36,525 nt of DNA, from positions 1 through 36,525 of the forward strand of contig CAKTBJ010000032.1 of NCBI GenBank assembly GCA_934533075.1, in the 5' to 3' direction. The translations under genes and the position numbers were made by a program. The number at the start of each line of letters is the position of its first letter. The first letter of the stretch is position 1. This DNA comes from an uncultured Paracoccus sp. (GTDB lineage: Bacteria > Pseudomonadota > Alphaproteobacteria > Rhodobacterales > Rhodobacteraceae). This document shows, in pieces, positions 16,177-23,373 of this stretch. Below the pieces are notes generated by a model. It saw only the letters and a list, made by a program, of their open reading frames with translations. It did no database searches and was not told the DNA's origin.

Positions 16177-16213
16177 ATGTAGCTGGCAGCTATATGTCAT
16201 AGGCCCGTATAAT
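16177..16213 (+). promoter_or_regulatory. Promoter with overlapping palindrome ahead of the antitoxin-fic pair
   Basis: A perfect -10 box TATAAT is at 16208-16213. The best -35, CTGGCA at 16183-16188 (spacer 19), lies inside the inverted repeat TAGCTG-G-CAGCTA (16180-16192), which extends to 16177-16195 with one mismatch pair. This looks like a promoter under an operator, as expected for an autoregulated toxin-antitoxin module. The start site would fall about 16220, giving a very short leader before the ATG at 16227. Confidence 0.45.
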
Positions 16214-16226
16214 TAGTGAGGGGAAA

Positions 16227-16430
16227 ATGAGCAGCGATAAGAATATGTCCCTGACGGAGCTTCTTGAACTTTCTCGTGGCGGGGAAATGACCGTAGCCGA
16301 GGCAACTCAACAACGGGTGAGCTTTGCTTTTGGAACCACACATATCGAGAACTCGAATGTAACGCGCGAGATGGTCGAGGGTGCCGAGCGGTTGAGGGCC
16401 ACCTCCCGCGCGCGCGATGAAGCGCGCTGA
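16227..16430 (+). CDS. Antitoxin-like protein of a Fic module (VbhA-type motif)
   Basis: A 67-residue protein. Residues 37-42 read TTHIEN, which fits the Fic inhibitory motif [S/T]xxxE[G/N] with E41 as the residue that would block ATP positioning; the context SFAFGTTHIEN is helical. In class I Fic systems this motif sits on a separate small antitoxin encoded just before the toxin, exactly the arrangement here (14-base gap). The N-terminal part (LTELLELSRGGEMTVAEATQQ) resembles a short helical segment without a known DNA-binding fold. AGGGGA precedes the ATG. Base composition is less GC-rich than the neighbours, as in fic. The inhibitory role is inferred from motif and position. Confidence 0.65.
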   Translation: MSSDKNMSLTELLELSRGGEMTVAEATQQRVSFAFGTTHIENSNVTREMVEGAERLRATSRARDEAR

Positions 16431-16444
16431 GGATAGATCATAAT

Positions 16445-17269
16445 ATGGCAGACCGAAAGAGTGAGGCGGAAATTCCGCCTCTGATTTCCGATCAGACGGA
16501 ACTGGCCAAACGTGAGGCGTCGAACGCGCTTGAGCAGTTCGATTGGGGAATGTCGGAAGTCGAGGCCTGCTTGGGAAATGGCACGAGGCTTCTGAAAGTA
16601 TCGACACTTCTGAACCTGCATCGGCGGGCGATGAACGGCATAGATCGGTATGCCGGCAACTTCCGTCCCGCCGGTGTCGGGATCAAGGGCAGCACTCATA
16701 AACCTGTCGAGGGGCATGACGTTCCCGAAAGGGTCGAGGAGATGCTCGACTATCTGCGGGACAATTGGGACAAGCAGACCGCTTATCACCTGTCGGCCTA
16801 CGCCATGTGGAGGCTGAACTGGATCCATCCCTTCGCGGATGGGAATGGGCGCACGTCACGAATTTTCTCGTATATGGTTCTCTGTGCAAAGCTTGGCCAG
16901 ATATTGCGTGGTGTGAAGACGATACCCGAGCAAATCGCCAGCAATAAGGAACCTTACTACAAGGCGCTTGAGGCGGCCGATGGCGCGGATGCTGTCGGGA
17001 GGATCGACGTAAGCGAGATGGAGGGGCTGTTGACGCGGTATCTCACGACCCAGCTACTCTACTTGCACAGGCGGGCCAATGGCGAGGAGGAAAACTCGCG
17101 TATGGGGGTGGGCAATCGCAGACTGCCGGGGGTGAAGCGTGACAGTATCGTCCTTCGTGCTGGCAGAACGGCAAAGCGTAACGTAATCGAGATTCTCGAA
17201 AAGCATCCCGTAATGGTGGCAATCGTTATTGGTGTCATTACGATCATCGTGAGTATATTTTCCAGATAG
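16445..17269 (+). CDS. Fic-domain protein (probable AMP transferase) with C-terminal membrane helix
   Basis: A 274-residue protein. The complete Fic active-site motif HPFADGNGRTSR is at residues 128-139 with catalytic H128, so it should transfer AMP (or another nucleotide part) to a hydroxyl group of a target protein. No [S/T]xxxE[G/N] motif of the usual form flanks its own Fic core; it is on the preceding small protein, which defines a class I module. The C-terminal end is unusual: after a basic linker (GRTAKRNVIEILEKH) a hydrophobic helix VMVAIVIGVITIIVSIF spans 256-272, followed only by SR, so it would be a tail-anchored membrane protein. Codon and base use (ATA, AGG, CTA, lower GC) differ from the flanking core genes and suggest recent acquisition. 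Its target is unknown. Confidence 0.85.
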   Translation: MADRKSEAEIPPLISDQTELAKREASNALEQFDWGMSEVEACLGNGTRLLKVSTLLNLHRRAMNGIDRYAGNFRPAGVGIKGSTHKPVEGHDVPERVEEMLDYLRDNWDKQTAYHLSAYAMWRLNWIHPFADGNGRTSRIFSYMVLCAKLGQILRGVKTIPEQIASNKEPYYKALEAADGADAVGRIDVSEMEGLLTRYLTTQLLYLHRRANGEEENSRMGVGNRRLPGVKRDSIVLRAGRTAKRNVIEILEKHPVMVAIVIGVITIIVSIFSR

Positions 17270-17327
17270 AGCCTGAAAACAAGGGGTGGAGGGTTACGGA
17301 TCGAGGTCACTGATTTTTGAGTGTGGC

Positions 17328-19472
17328 CTACAACCCCACCGGCTCGGCATTGCCGCGCATCCGCGCGATCTGGGCCACGTCGCCATCCGCTTCCAGCGCC
17401 GTCATCAGCGCGTGCAGGTGCTCGACATCGCGCAGCAGCACCTCGATATGCAGGCGGTAGAAATCCGGCTTGCGGTCCACGAACACCAGGTCCGAGATAT
17501 TCGCCCCCTGCTTGCCGATCAGCGAGCAGATGCGCCCCAGCACCCCCGCATCGTGCCGGATCGTCAGGCTGAAGCGGACATTGTAGACCGCCGGATGCCG
17601 CCCCTCGCGCCATTGCAGGTCCACCCAGCGCTGGGGCTGGTGCTCGAACTCGGCCAGCTTGTCGCAGTCGATGGCATGGATCACCACGCCCTGCCCGCGA
17701 TGGGTGATGCCGACGATGCGCTCGCCCGGCAAAGGCAGGCAGCAGGGGGCGCGGGTGAATTCCTGGTCGGCCTCAAGGCCCGCGACGGGATGGGCGCCGT
17801 CCACGTCCTCCTGATGGTCGGCGAGGTCGGGATACAGCACCCCCAGCACGTCATGGGCGCTGATCTCGGCGCTGCCGATGCGGGCCAGCAATTCCTCGGG
17901 GCCGGGCAGGGCCATCGTGCGCGCGGCGATGCGCAGGGCGTTTTCCGACAGGCTGTGGCCGACATGCTCGAAGGCCACGCGCGCAAGCTCGCGCCCCAGC
18001 CGCACCCAGCGCGAGCGGTCCTCGGCCCGCAGGCTGCGGCGGATGGCGGATTTGGCGCGACCGGTGGCCACGATGTCCAGCCAGGTCGCTTGCGGGCGCT
18101 GGCCCGAGGCGGTGATGATCTCGACCATCTGGCCGTTCTTCAGCCGCGTCCACAGCGGCACGCGGATGCCGTCCACCTTGGCGCCGACGCTGGAATTGCC
18201 GATGCGGGTGTGGATGGCATAGGCGAAGTCGATCGGCGTCGCCCCGCGCGGCAGTTGCACCACGTCGCCGCGCGGCGTGAAGCAGAACACCTGATCCTGA
18301 TACATCTCCAGCTTGACATGTTCGAGGAAGGCTTCGTGATCCTCGTCGTCGAGACCGGCGGTCAGGCGCTCGATCCAGGCGGCGGGATCGACGGCGAAGG
18401 GGTTCCGGGCCAGCACGCCGTCGCGGTATGACCAATGCGCGGCCACGCCGGCCTCGGCGACCTCGTGCATCTGGCGGGTGCGGATCTGCACCTCGACCCG
18501 CTTGCCGTCGCGCCCCGAGACCGTGGAATGGATCGAGCGGTAGCCGTTCGATTTCGGGTGGCTGATATAGTCCTTGAACCGCCCCGGCACCGCCCGCCAG
18601 CGCCGGTGAATGATGCCCAGCGCCCGGTAGCAGTCCGATTCGCTGCCGGTGATGATGCGGAACCCGTAGATGTCCGACAGCCGCGAGAAGGCCAGTTGCT
18701 TTTCCTGCATCTTGCGCCAGACCGAATAGGGGCGCTTGGCGCGGCCATAGACCACGGCCTCGATATCCTCGCGCTCCAGTTCGGCGCGGATGTCGGCGGT
18801 GATCTGGGCGATCACGTCGCCCGATTCCTTTTGCAGCGTGACGAAGCGGCGGATGATGGAGTTGCGGGCCTCGGGGTTGATGACCTTGAAGGCGAGGTCT
18901 TCCAGCTCCTCGCGCATCCATTGCATGCCCATGCGCCCGGCGAGCGGGGCGAAGATGTCCATCGTCTCGCGCGCCTTCTGCACCTGCTTGTCGGGGCGCA
19001 TGGCGCGCAGGGTGCGCATGTTGTGCAGGCGGTCGGCGAGTTTCACCAGAATCACGCGCAGGTCGCGCGACATGGCCATGAACAGCTTGCGGAAGTTCTC
19101 GGCCTGCTGGGACTGCACGCCCGAGAGTTGCAGCTTGGTCAGCTTGGTGACGCCATCCACCAGGTCGGCGATCTCGCGCCCGAACAGCTCCGCCACCTCG
19201 TTCCAGGTGGATCGCGTGTCCTCGATGGTGTCGTGCAGAAGGGCGGTGACGATGGTGGCGTCGTCGAGGCGCATCTCGGTCAGGATGGCGGCAACGGCGA
19301 CGGGATGGGTGAAATACGGCTCGCCCGAATGGCGGGTCTGGCCGTCATGCATCCGGCGGCCATAGTCCCAGGCGCGGCGGATCAGGTCTTCGTTGGTGCG
19401 CGGGTTGTAATTGCGGATCAGCGCGATCAGGTCGTCGAGGTCGATCCGGTCAAGGCTGCCCGCGCCATCCAA
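17328..19472 (-). CDS. rsh: Bifunctional (p)ppGpp synthetase/hydrolase
   Basis: A 714-residue RelA/SpoT homologue. Hydrolase domain: H56 in FTHPVAV and HDTIED at 80-85 supply the metal ligands, so hydrolysis should be active. The synthetase domain follows (YGRAKRPYSVWRKM, LSDIYGFRII), then a TGS domain (VFCFTPRGDVVQLPRGATPIDFAYAIHT) and a C-terminal ACT domain. Alphaproteobacteria usually have this single long enzyme to make and break (p)ppGpp under starvation. No ATG fits the start: I use TTG at 19472, 12 bases after the rpoZ stop, with GGCGGA as ribosome binding site, giving MDGAGSLDRIDLDDLIALI; the last part aligns with the usual N-terminus. Length is normal. Confidence 0.93.
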   Translation of the reverse strand: MDGAGSLDRIDLDDLIALIRNYNPRTNEDLIRRAWDYGRRMHDGQTRHSGEPYFTHPVAVAAILTEMRLDDATIVTALLHDTIEDTRSTWNEVAELFGREIADLVDGVTKLTKLQLSGVQSQQAENFRKLFMAMSRDLRVILVKLADRLHNMRTLRAMRPDKQVQKARETMDIFAPLAGRMGMQWMREELEDLAFKVINPEARNSIIRRFVTLQKESGDVIAQITADIRAELEREDIEAVVYGRAKRPYSVWRKMQEKQLAFSRLSDIYGFRIITGSESDCYRALGIIHRRWRAVPGRFKDYISHPKSNGYRSIHSTVSGRDGKRVEVQIRTRQMHEVAEAGVAAHWSYRDGVLARNPFAVDPAAWIERLTAGLDDEDHEAFLEHVKLEMYQDQVFCFTPRGDVVQLPRGATPIDFAYAIHTRIGNSSVGAKVDGIRVPLWTRLKNGQMVEIITASGQRPQATWLDIVATGRAKSAIRRSLRAEDRSRWVRLGRELARVAFEHVGHSLSENALRIAARTMALPGPEELLARIGSAEISAHDVLGVLYPDLADHQEDVDGAHPVAGLEADQEFTRAPCCLPLPGERIVGITHRGQGVVIHAIDCDKLAEFEHQPQRWVDLQWREGRHPAVYNVRFSLTIRHDAGVLGRICSLIGKQGANISDLVFVDRKPDFYRLHIEVLLRDVEHLHALMTALEADGDVAQIARMRGNAEPVGL

Positions 19473-19484
19473 GATGCATCCGCC

Positions 19485-19844
19485 TTACTGACGACCCTGC
19501 GCTTCCATCATCATGCGCAGCATGTTGGCCTCGGAATCCTCGTCCGAGCCGGAGGGCCGGTCGATCTCGGTGCTGGTGAGGATCAGCGCCACGGCGTCCT
19601 CCTCCGGCTCGTCGACCTCGATCTGGGTCTGGGTGGCCGAGATCATGCGTTCGCGCAGGTCGTCGACCTGCTGGGCCTCGTCCGCGATCTCGCGCAGGGC
19701 GACGACGGCGTTCTTGTCGTTGTCGCGGTCCACGGTCAGCGGGCTGCCCGAGGCGATCTCGCGCGCGCGATGCGAGGCGATCATCACCAGATCGAAGCGG
19801 TTGGGAACCTTGTCAACGCAGTCCTCGACGGTCACGCGGGCCAT
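19485..19844 (-). CDS. rpoZ: RNA polymerase omega subunit
   Basis: A 119-residue protein. It starts [20 protein letters not shown], followed by [12 protein letters not shown] and [17 protein letters not shown]; these are the conserved omega motifs. The acidic C-terminal half ([14 protein letters not shown] onward) is the alphaproteobacterial extension. Omega helps assemble RNA polymerase and contributes to the ppGpp site, which suits its cotranscription with rsh 12 bases downstream. I chose the ATG at 19844, with AAAGGTAAAG upstream, over a longer frame. The 258 bases before it (19845-20102) hold no recognisable gene, only GC-rich sequence and presumably the promoter. Confidence 0.96.
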   Translation of the reverse strand: MARVTVEDCVDKVPNRFDLVMIASHRAREIASGSPLTVDRDNDKNAVVALREIADEAQQVDDLRERMISATQTQIEVDEPEEDAVALILTSTEIDRPSGSDEDSEANMLRMMMEAQGRQ

Positions 19845-20102
19845 AGGCTTTACCTTTCGGAAGAATCGGGCAGAAACGGAACGGCATTGATTTGCACTTG
19901 CAGCATGGCTTGTCAAGGCGGTGCGCGTCAAGGCGGCGTGAGCGTCGGGGGCGGGGTCGCCAAAGCGGCCGTCGAGGCCGCCCCGGCGACGCTGCCGCGC
20001 ATGCGCGGAGGGCCAGCAGGCCGGAGCCTCCCGATGCGGTTGCGGCGGCGGCGTTCTCGGGCGGCTCTCCAGCGGGTTGCCGGCGACAGCCCCACAGTGA
20101 GG

Positions 20103-20277
20103 TCAGCCCAGCAGTTTGAGGGTGACGAAGGCGGCGATGAAGATGCCGCCGGTCAAGGCGAAGGAATGCCATGCCGGGGTGGCCGCGATCCTGGCGGTCT
20201 CGTCCATCAGCGCGGTGATAGGTGGTGCGCATCCTCGCATCGGATTCGGCGATGGTCCGTGCGTCTGCTTCGGTCAT
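20103..20277 (-). pseudogene. Frameshifted copy of a small single-helix membrane protein
   Basis: The reading frame opens at the ATG at 20277 behind a strong GGAGG and gives MTEADARTIAESDARMRTT. It then loses sense: about one extra base near 20218-20222 shifts the frame, and the correct continuation, in the other frame, is ITALMDETARIAATPAW, HSFALTGGIFIAAFVTLKLLG and a stop at 20103. The span is 175 bases (58 codons plus one). The C-terminal FALTGGIFIAAFVTLKLL is one membrane helix. It is a tandem relative of the intact gene at 20369-20599, with a similar leader and promoter. Either an assembly error or a real broken gene; a 45-residue product from the ATG at 20240 is possible. Function unknown. 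Confidence 0.7.
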
Positions 20278-20307
20278 GGCGATGCCTCCGATCCGGTTGC
20301 CCCTTGA

Positions 20308-20335
20308 TAGATAAGCGCACGGCCCCGGCGACCAA
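20308..20335 (-). promoter_or_regulatory. Predicted promoter of the frameshifted membrane gene
   Basis: On the minus strand TTGGTC, 16 bases, TATCTA. The same layout (TTGACC, 16 bases, TATCGT) precedes the intact paralogue, so the promoter was duplicated with the gene. Confidence 0.45.
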
Positions 20336-20368
20336 GGGCCGCTTATCCACGCCCGCCCGGCAGCTTCG

Positions 20369-20599
20369 TCAGAGAAGCTGCTTCACGACAACCCCGGTGG
20401 CCACGATCAGGATCACAGCCGTGCCCATGCCGAGGGCGATGGTGGGCCATACCGGTTGTGCCATCATCTTGGCGGCCTGGTCGTTCACCGCGGCGATCCG
20501 GTCCAGTCGCGCCGGGATCAGCCGGCGCCGCCTGGCGTCGATTTCTGCCCAGCTTGGGGCTTCGGTTTCCGGGTTGGGTTGCGTCGGGGTGGTGGTCAT
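20369..20599 (-). CDS. Small single-helix membrane protein, unknown function
   Basis: A 76-residue protein. The N-terminal half is polar and charged (PETEAPSWAEIDARRRRLIPARL), followed by DRIAAVNDQAAKMMAQPVW and a C-terminal membrane helix TIALGMGTAVILIVATGVVV ending KQLL. The N-terminus is probably cytoplasmic. I do not recognise a family. The ATG at 20599 has GGAGG upstream. The frameshifted gene downstream has the same plan: an Ala/Arg-rich amphipathic segment, A-x-P-x-W before the helix (AATPAW and MAQPVW), and a K-x-L-L type end (KLLG and KQLL), so the pair arose by tandem duplication. Confidence 0.75.
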   Translation of the reverse strand: MTTTPTQPNPETEAPSWAEIDARRRRLIPARLDRIAAVNDQAAKMMAQPVWPTIALGMGTAVILIVATGVVVKQLL

Positions 20600-20628
20600 G
20601 GCCCTGCCTCCGATCCTGCTGTCTTGGC

Positions 20629-20656
20629 ACGATAACAGCGCCGCCCCGCCGGTCAA
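20629..20656 (-). promoter_or_regulatory. Predicted promoter of the small membrane-protein gene
   Basis: TTGACC, 16 bases, TATCGT on the minus strand, about 30 bases ahead of the ATG at 20599. The -35 box is near consensus; the same arrangement is found before the paralogue. Confidence 0.5.
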
Positions 20657-20684
20657 GAACCACCCATCCCCGCCCGCCCGGCAG

Positions 20685-20721
20685 TGTCGCCCCGGTGGCC
20701 TCGACGGCCGCCGGGGCGACA
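20685..20721. repeat. Long perfect hairpin in a divergent intergenic region
   Basis: TGTCGCCCCGGTGGCC and GGCCGCCGGGGCGACA pair over 16 bp (one G-T wobble) around the loop TCGAC. It lies between the starts of two divergent genes, where a terminator for either is not expected, so it is a repeat element, a binding site or a leftover. Just before it, CGCCCGCCCGGCAG (20671-20684) also occurs at 20351-20364 within the duplicated unit. Confidence 0.75.
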
Positions 20722-20797
20722 GCCCCCCGACTGGCGCCGGGGCTTGCCGCCCGCCTGCGCCGGCGCCTATCCTGCCCGCCGCAAACGAGGGCCGGCG

Positions 20798-21688
20798 ATG
20801 ACCCAATATCTCTATCCGCTGCTGGCGGCGGTGATCTGGGGCGGCAATGCCGTCGTCACCAAGGCGGCGGCCGGGGTGATCGGTCCGGCCGAGATCGGCT
20901 TCTGGCGCTGGGTCGCGGCGCTGGCCGTCATGTCGCCCTTCGTGCTGCCCGCCCTGCTGCGCGGGCGGCGGCTGCAAGCGCGCGACCTGTGGCGGCTGGC
21001 GGTGATGGGCGCGCTGGGCGGCGGGCTGTTCCCGATCCTGGCCTATTTCGCGGCCAGCCATACCTCGGCGATGAATATCGGTATCATCCAGTCGCTGATG
21101 CCGCTGATGTCGCTGATGCTGGCCATCGCCGTGCTGGGCCAGCGCATGACGGCGGGCGCGGCCCTGGGCGGCGTGGTCAGCCTGCTGGGCGTCGCCATCG
21201 TGGCCAGCGGCGGCCATCCCGCCCGGCTGCTGGCGCAGCCGCCCAATCCGGGCGATGCGCTGATGATCGCGGCGGTGCTGTGCTATGCGGTCTATTCCGT
21301 GCTGCTGAAACGCTGGCCGGTGCCGGTGACGCCCATTCAGTCGCTCTATGTCCAGAACATCGCCGCCGCGGCTGCGATGCTGCCGCTGTGGCTGGTCCTG
21401 CCCCGGCACGGGCTGGATGCGGGCAATATCGGGCTGGTGCTGTATGCGGGCATCCTCGCCTCGATCGGCGCGCCCTTGTGCTGGATGCTGGGCATCAGGG
21501 CGATCGGGCCGGCGCGGGCCTCGATGTTCTTCAACCTGATCCCGGTGGTGACGGCGGCGCTGGCGGTGGCGCTGCTGGGCGAGCACCTGACCCTGCCGCT
21601 GGCGCTGGGCGGCGCGCTGACCGTCTGCGGCGTCATCCTGGCCGAAAGATGGCGGGCGCCGCTGAAGCGCGCGCCCGCATCCGATTGA
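20798..21688 (+). CDS. DMT-superfamily (EamA) transporter
   Basis: A 296-residue inner membrane protein with ten hydrophobic segments in two five-helix EamA repeats. Repeat one starts YLYPLLAAVIWGGNAVVTKAAAGVIGPAE, with W-G-x-N as the usual first motif; repeat two begins around PGDALMIAAVLCYAVYSVLLKRW. The end of each repeat shows the typical IIQSLMPLMSLMLAIAVLGQ / NLIPVVTAALAVALLGEHL motif. Such proteins export or exchange small metabolites; the substrate is unknown. The ATG at 20798 with GAGGG upstream is preferred over a longer GC-rich frame. It may head the transcript running into rnd and kdsD, with a 56-base gap after it. Confidence 0.88.
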   Translation: MTQYLYPLLAAVIWGGNAVVTKAAAGVIGPAEIGFWRWVAALAVMSPFVLPALLRGRRLQARDLWRLAVMGALGGGLFPILAYFAASHTSAMNIGIIQSLMPLMSLMLAIAVLGQRMTAGAALGGVVSLLGVAIVASGGHPARLLAQPPNPGDALMIAAVLCYAVYSVLLKRWPVPVTPIQSLYVQNIAAAAAMLPLWLVLPRHGLDAGNIGLVLYAGILASIGAPLCWMLGIRAIGPARASMFFNLIPVVTAALAVALLGEHLTLPLALGGALTVCGVILAERWRAPLKRAPASD

Positions 21689-21744
21689 CCCCGAACCTGC
21701 GCGGCGTTACCCCGCAGGCAACGCGCATAACTGGACCGGACGCC

Positions 21745-22359
21745 ATGAGCATCAATCTGTATCAGGAGGATCTGCCCGACGGGCTGGATCTCGGCCCCGT
21801 CGTGGCCATCGACACCGAGACGATGGGCCTCGACCCGCGCCGTGACCGGCTGTGCCTGGTGCAGATGTCGGCCGGCGACGGGGTGGCGCATCTGGTGCAG
21901 ATCCGGCGTGGCCAGACCGCCGCGCCGAACCTGCAACGCATGCTGGCCGATCCGCGCACCCTGAAGCTGTTCCATTTCGGCCGCTTCGACATCGCCGTGC
22001 TGGAAGCCACCTTCGGCACCGTCACCACGCCCGTCTGGTGCACCAAGATCGCCGCCAAGCTGGTGCGCACCTTCACCGACCGCCACGGGCTGAAGAACCT
22101 GCTGGGCGAGCTGGTGGGGGTCGACATCTCCAAGCACCAGCAGACCAGCGACTGGGGCGCCGCCGACCTGTCGGACGCGCAGCTGGAATATGCGGCCTCG
22201 GACGTGCTGCACCTGCATGCGCTGAAGGCGGCGCTGGAAAGGCTGCTGGAGCGCGAGGGCCGCACCGGCCTGGCGAAGGCCTGTTTCGACTTCCTGCCCG
22301 CCCGCGCGCATCTGGACCTGCTGGGCTGGGGGGATGAAAAGGACATCTTCCATCACTAG
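21745..22359 (+). CDS. rnd: Short ribonuclease D
   Basis: A 204-residue 3'-5' exonuclease of the DEDDy family. AIDTETMGLDP carries the first two acids, FHFGRFDIAVLE the third, and YAASDVLHLHAL the Tyr and last Asp. It lacks the HRDC domains of E. coli RNase D (375 residues), as is usual for the short alphaproteobacterial type, so the length is a family feature rather than a truncation. Role: trimming tRNA and other stable RNA 3' ends. The start at 21745 gives MSINLYQEDLPDG; the frame is open far upstream but antisense to nothing meaningful. It lies 63 bases ahead of kdsD, an arrangement seen in other alphaproteobacteria. Confidence 0.9.
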   Translation: MSINLYQEDLPDGLDLGPVVAIDTETMGLDPRRDRLCLVQMSAGDGVAHLVQIRRGQTAAPNLQRMLADPRTLKLFHFGRFDIAVLEATFGTVTTPVWCTKIAAKLVRTFTDRHGLKNLLGELVGVDISKHQQTSDWGAADLSDAQLEYAASDVLHLHALKAALERLLEREGRTGLAKACFDFLPARAHLDLLGWGDEKDIFHH

Positions 22360-22422
22360 ATCGGCGAGGGTCCCGGCGGTTTTCCCGCCCCGGTCCTGGC
22401 GGCAAGAAAGAAGGTGGCTGGT

Positions 22423-23373
22423 TTGACGGACGACTATATCGAGACCGCGCGGCGGGTCATCGCCATCGAGGCCCGCGCGCTGGACATGCTGGCCGACAGC
22501 CTCGGCCCCGCGCTGACCGAGGCCATCGAGCTGATCCTTGCCGCGAAGGGGCGCGTGATCGTGTCCGGCATGGGCAAGTCGGGCCATATCGCCCGCAAGA
22601 TCGCGGCGACGCTGGCCTCGACCGGCACGCCGGCGCAATTCGTCCACCCCGCCGAGGCCAGCCACGGCGACCTGGGCATGGTGACCGAGGGCGATGTGGC
22701 GCTGGTGATCTCCAACAGCGGCGAGACCGCCGAGATCGCGGATATCGTGGCCCATACCCGCCGTTTCTCCATCCCGCTGATCGGGGTGGCGGGGCGCGCG
22801 GGTTCGACCCTGCTGCGGCAATCCGACGTGGCGCTGCTGCTGCCGCCGGCGCCGGAGGCCTGCGGCTCCGGCATCGTGCCGACGACCTCGACCACGATGA
22901 CGCTGGCGCTGGGCGATGCGATCGCGATTGCGCTGATGGAGCATCGCCACTTTACCCCCGACCATTTCCGCACCTTCCATCCCGGCGGCAAGCTGGGGGC
23001 GAAGCTGTCGCGCGTGGGCGACCTGATGCATGCCGAGATGCCGCTGGTCCCCGAGGACGCCCCCATGTCCGAGGCGATCCTTGCCATCAGCCGCATGGGT
23101 TTCGGCGTCACCGGGGTGACGGATGCGCGGGGGCGGCTGTCGGGCATCATCACCGATGGCGACTTGCGGCGGCACATGCAGGGGCTGCTGGACCACGACG
23201 CGCAGGCGGTGATGACCCGCACCCCGCGCACCATCTTCCCCGACCAACTGGCCGAGGCCGCGCTGGCCGAGATGCAGGCCCGCAAGATCACCTCGCTGTT
23301 CGCCGTGGACGATGGCGGCCGCCCGGTCGGCATTCTGCATATCCACGACTGCCTGCGGGCGGGCATGGTCTAG
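22423..23373 (+). CDS. kdsD: Arabinose-5-phosphate isomerase (KpsF/GutQ family)
   Basis: A 316-residue protein. An N-terminal SIS sugar-isomerase domain (residues about 35-165; GMGKSGHIARKIAATLASTGTPAQFVHPAEASHGDLGMV is split by the catalytic region) is followed by two CBS domains (ending LFAVDDGGRPVGILHIHDCLRAGMV). It interconverts ribulose-5-phosphate and arabinose-5-phosphate, the first step to Kdo for LPS, which fits lptC-lptA-lptB downstream. I start it at TTG 22423 because AAGAAGG is eight bases upstream; the GTG at 22414, which adds MAG, overlaps that ribosome binding site. The stop TAG at 23371 is part of a CTAGATGG repeat described at 23370-23752. Confidence 0.9.
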   Translation: MTDDYIETARRVIAIEARALDMLADSLGPALTEAIELILAAKGRVIVSGMGKSGHIARKIAATLASTGTPAQFVHPAEASHGDLGMVTEGDVALVISNSGETAEIADIVAHTRRFSIPLIGVAGRAGSTLLRQSDVALLLPPAPEACGSGIVPTTSTTMTLALGDAIAIALMEHRHFTPDHFRTFHPGGKLGAKLSRVGDLMHAEMPLVPEDAPMSEAILAISRMGFGVTGVTDARGRLSGIITDGDLRRHMQGLLDHDAQAVMTRTPRTIFPDQLAEAALAEMQARKITSLFAVDDGGRPVGILHIHDCLRAGMV

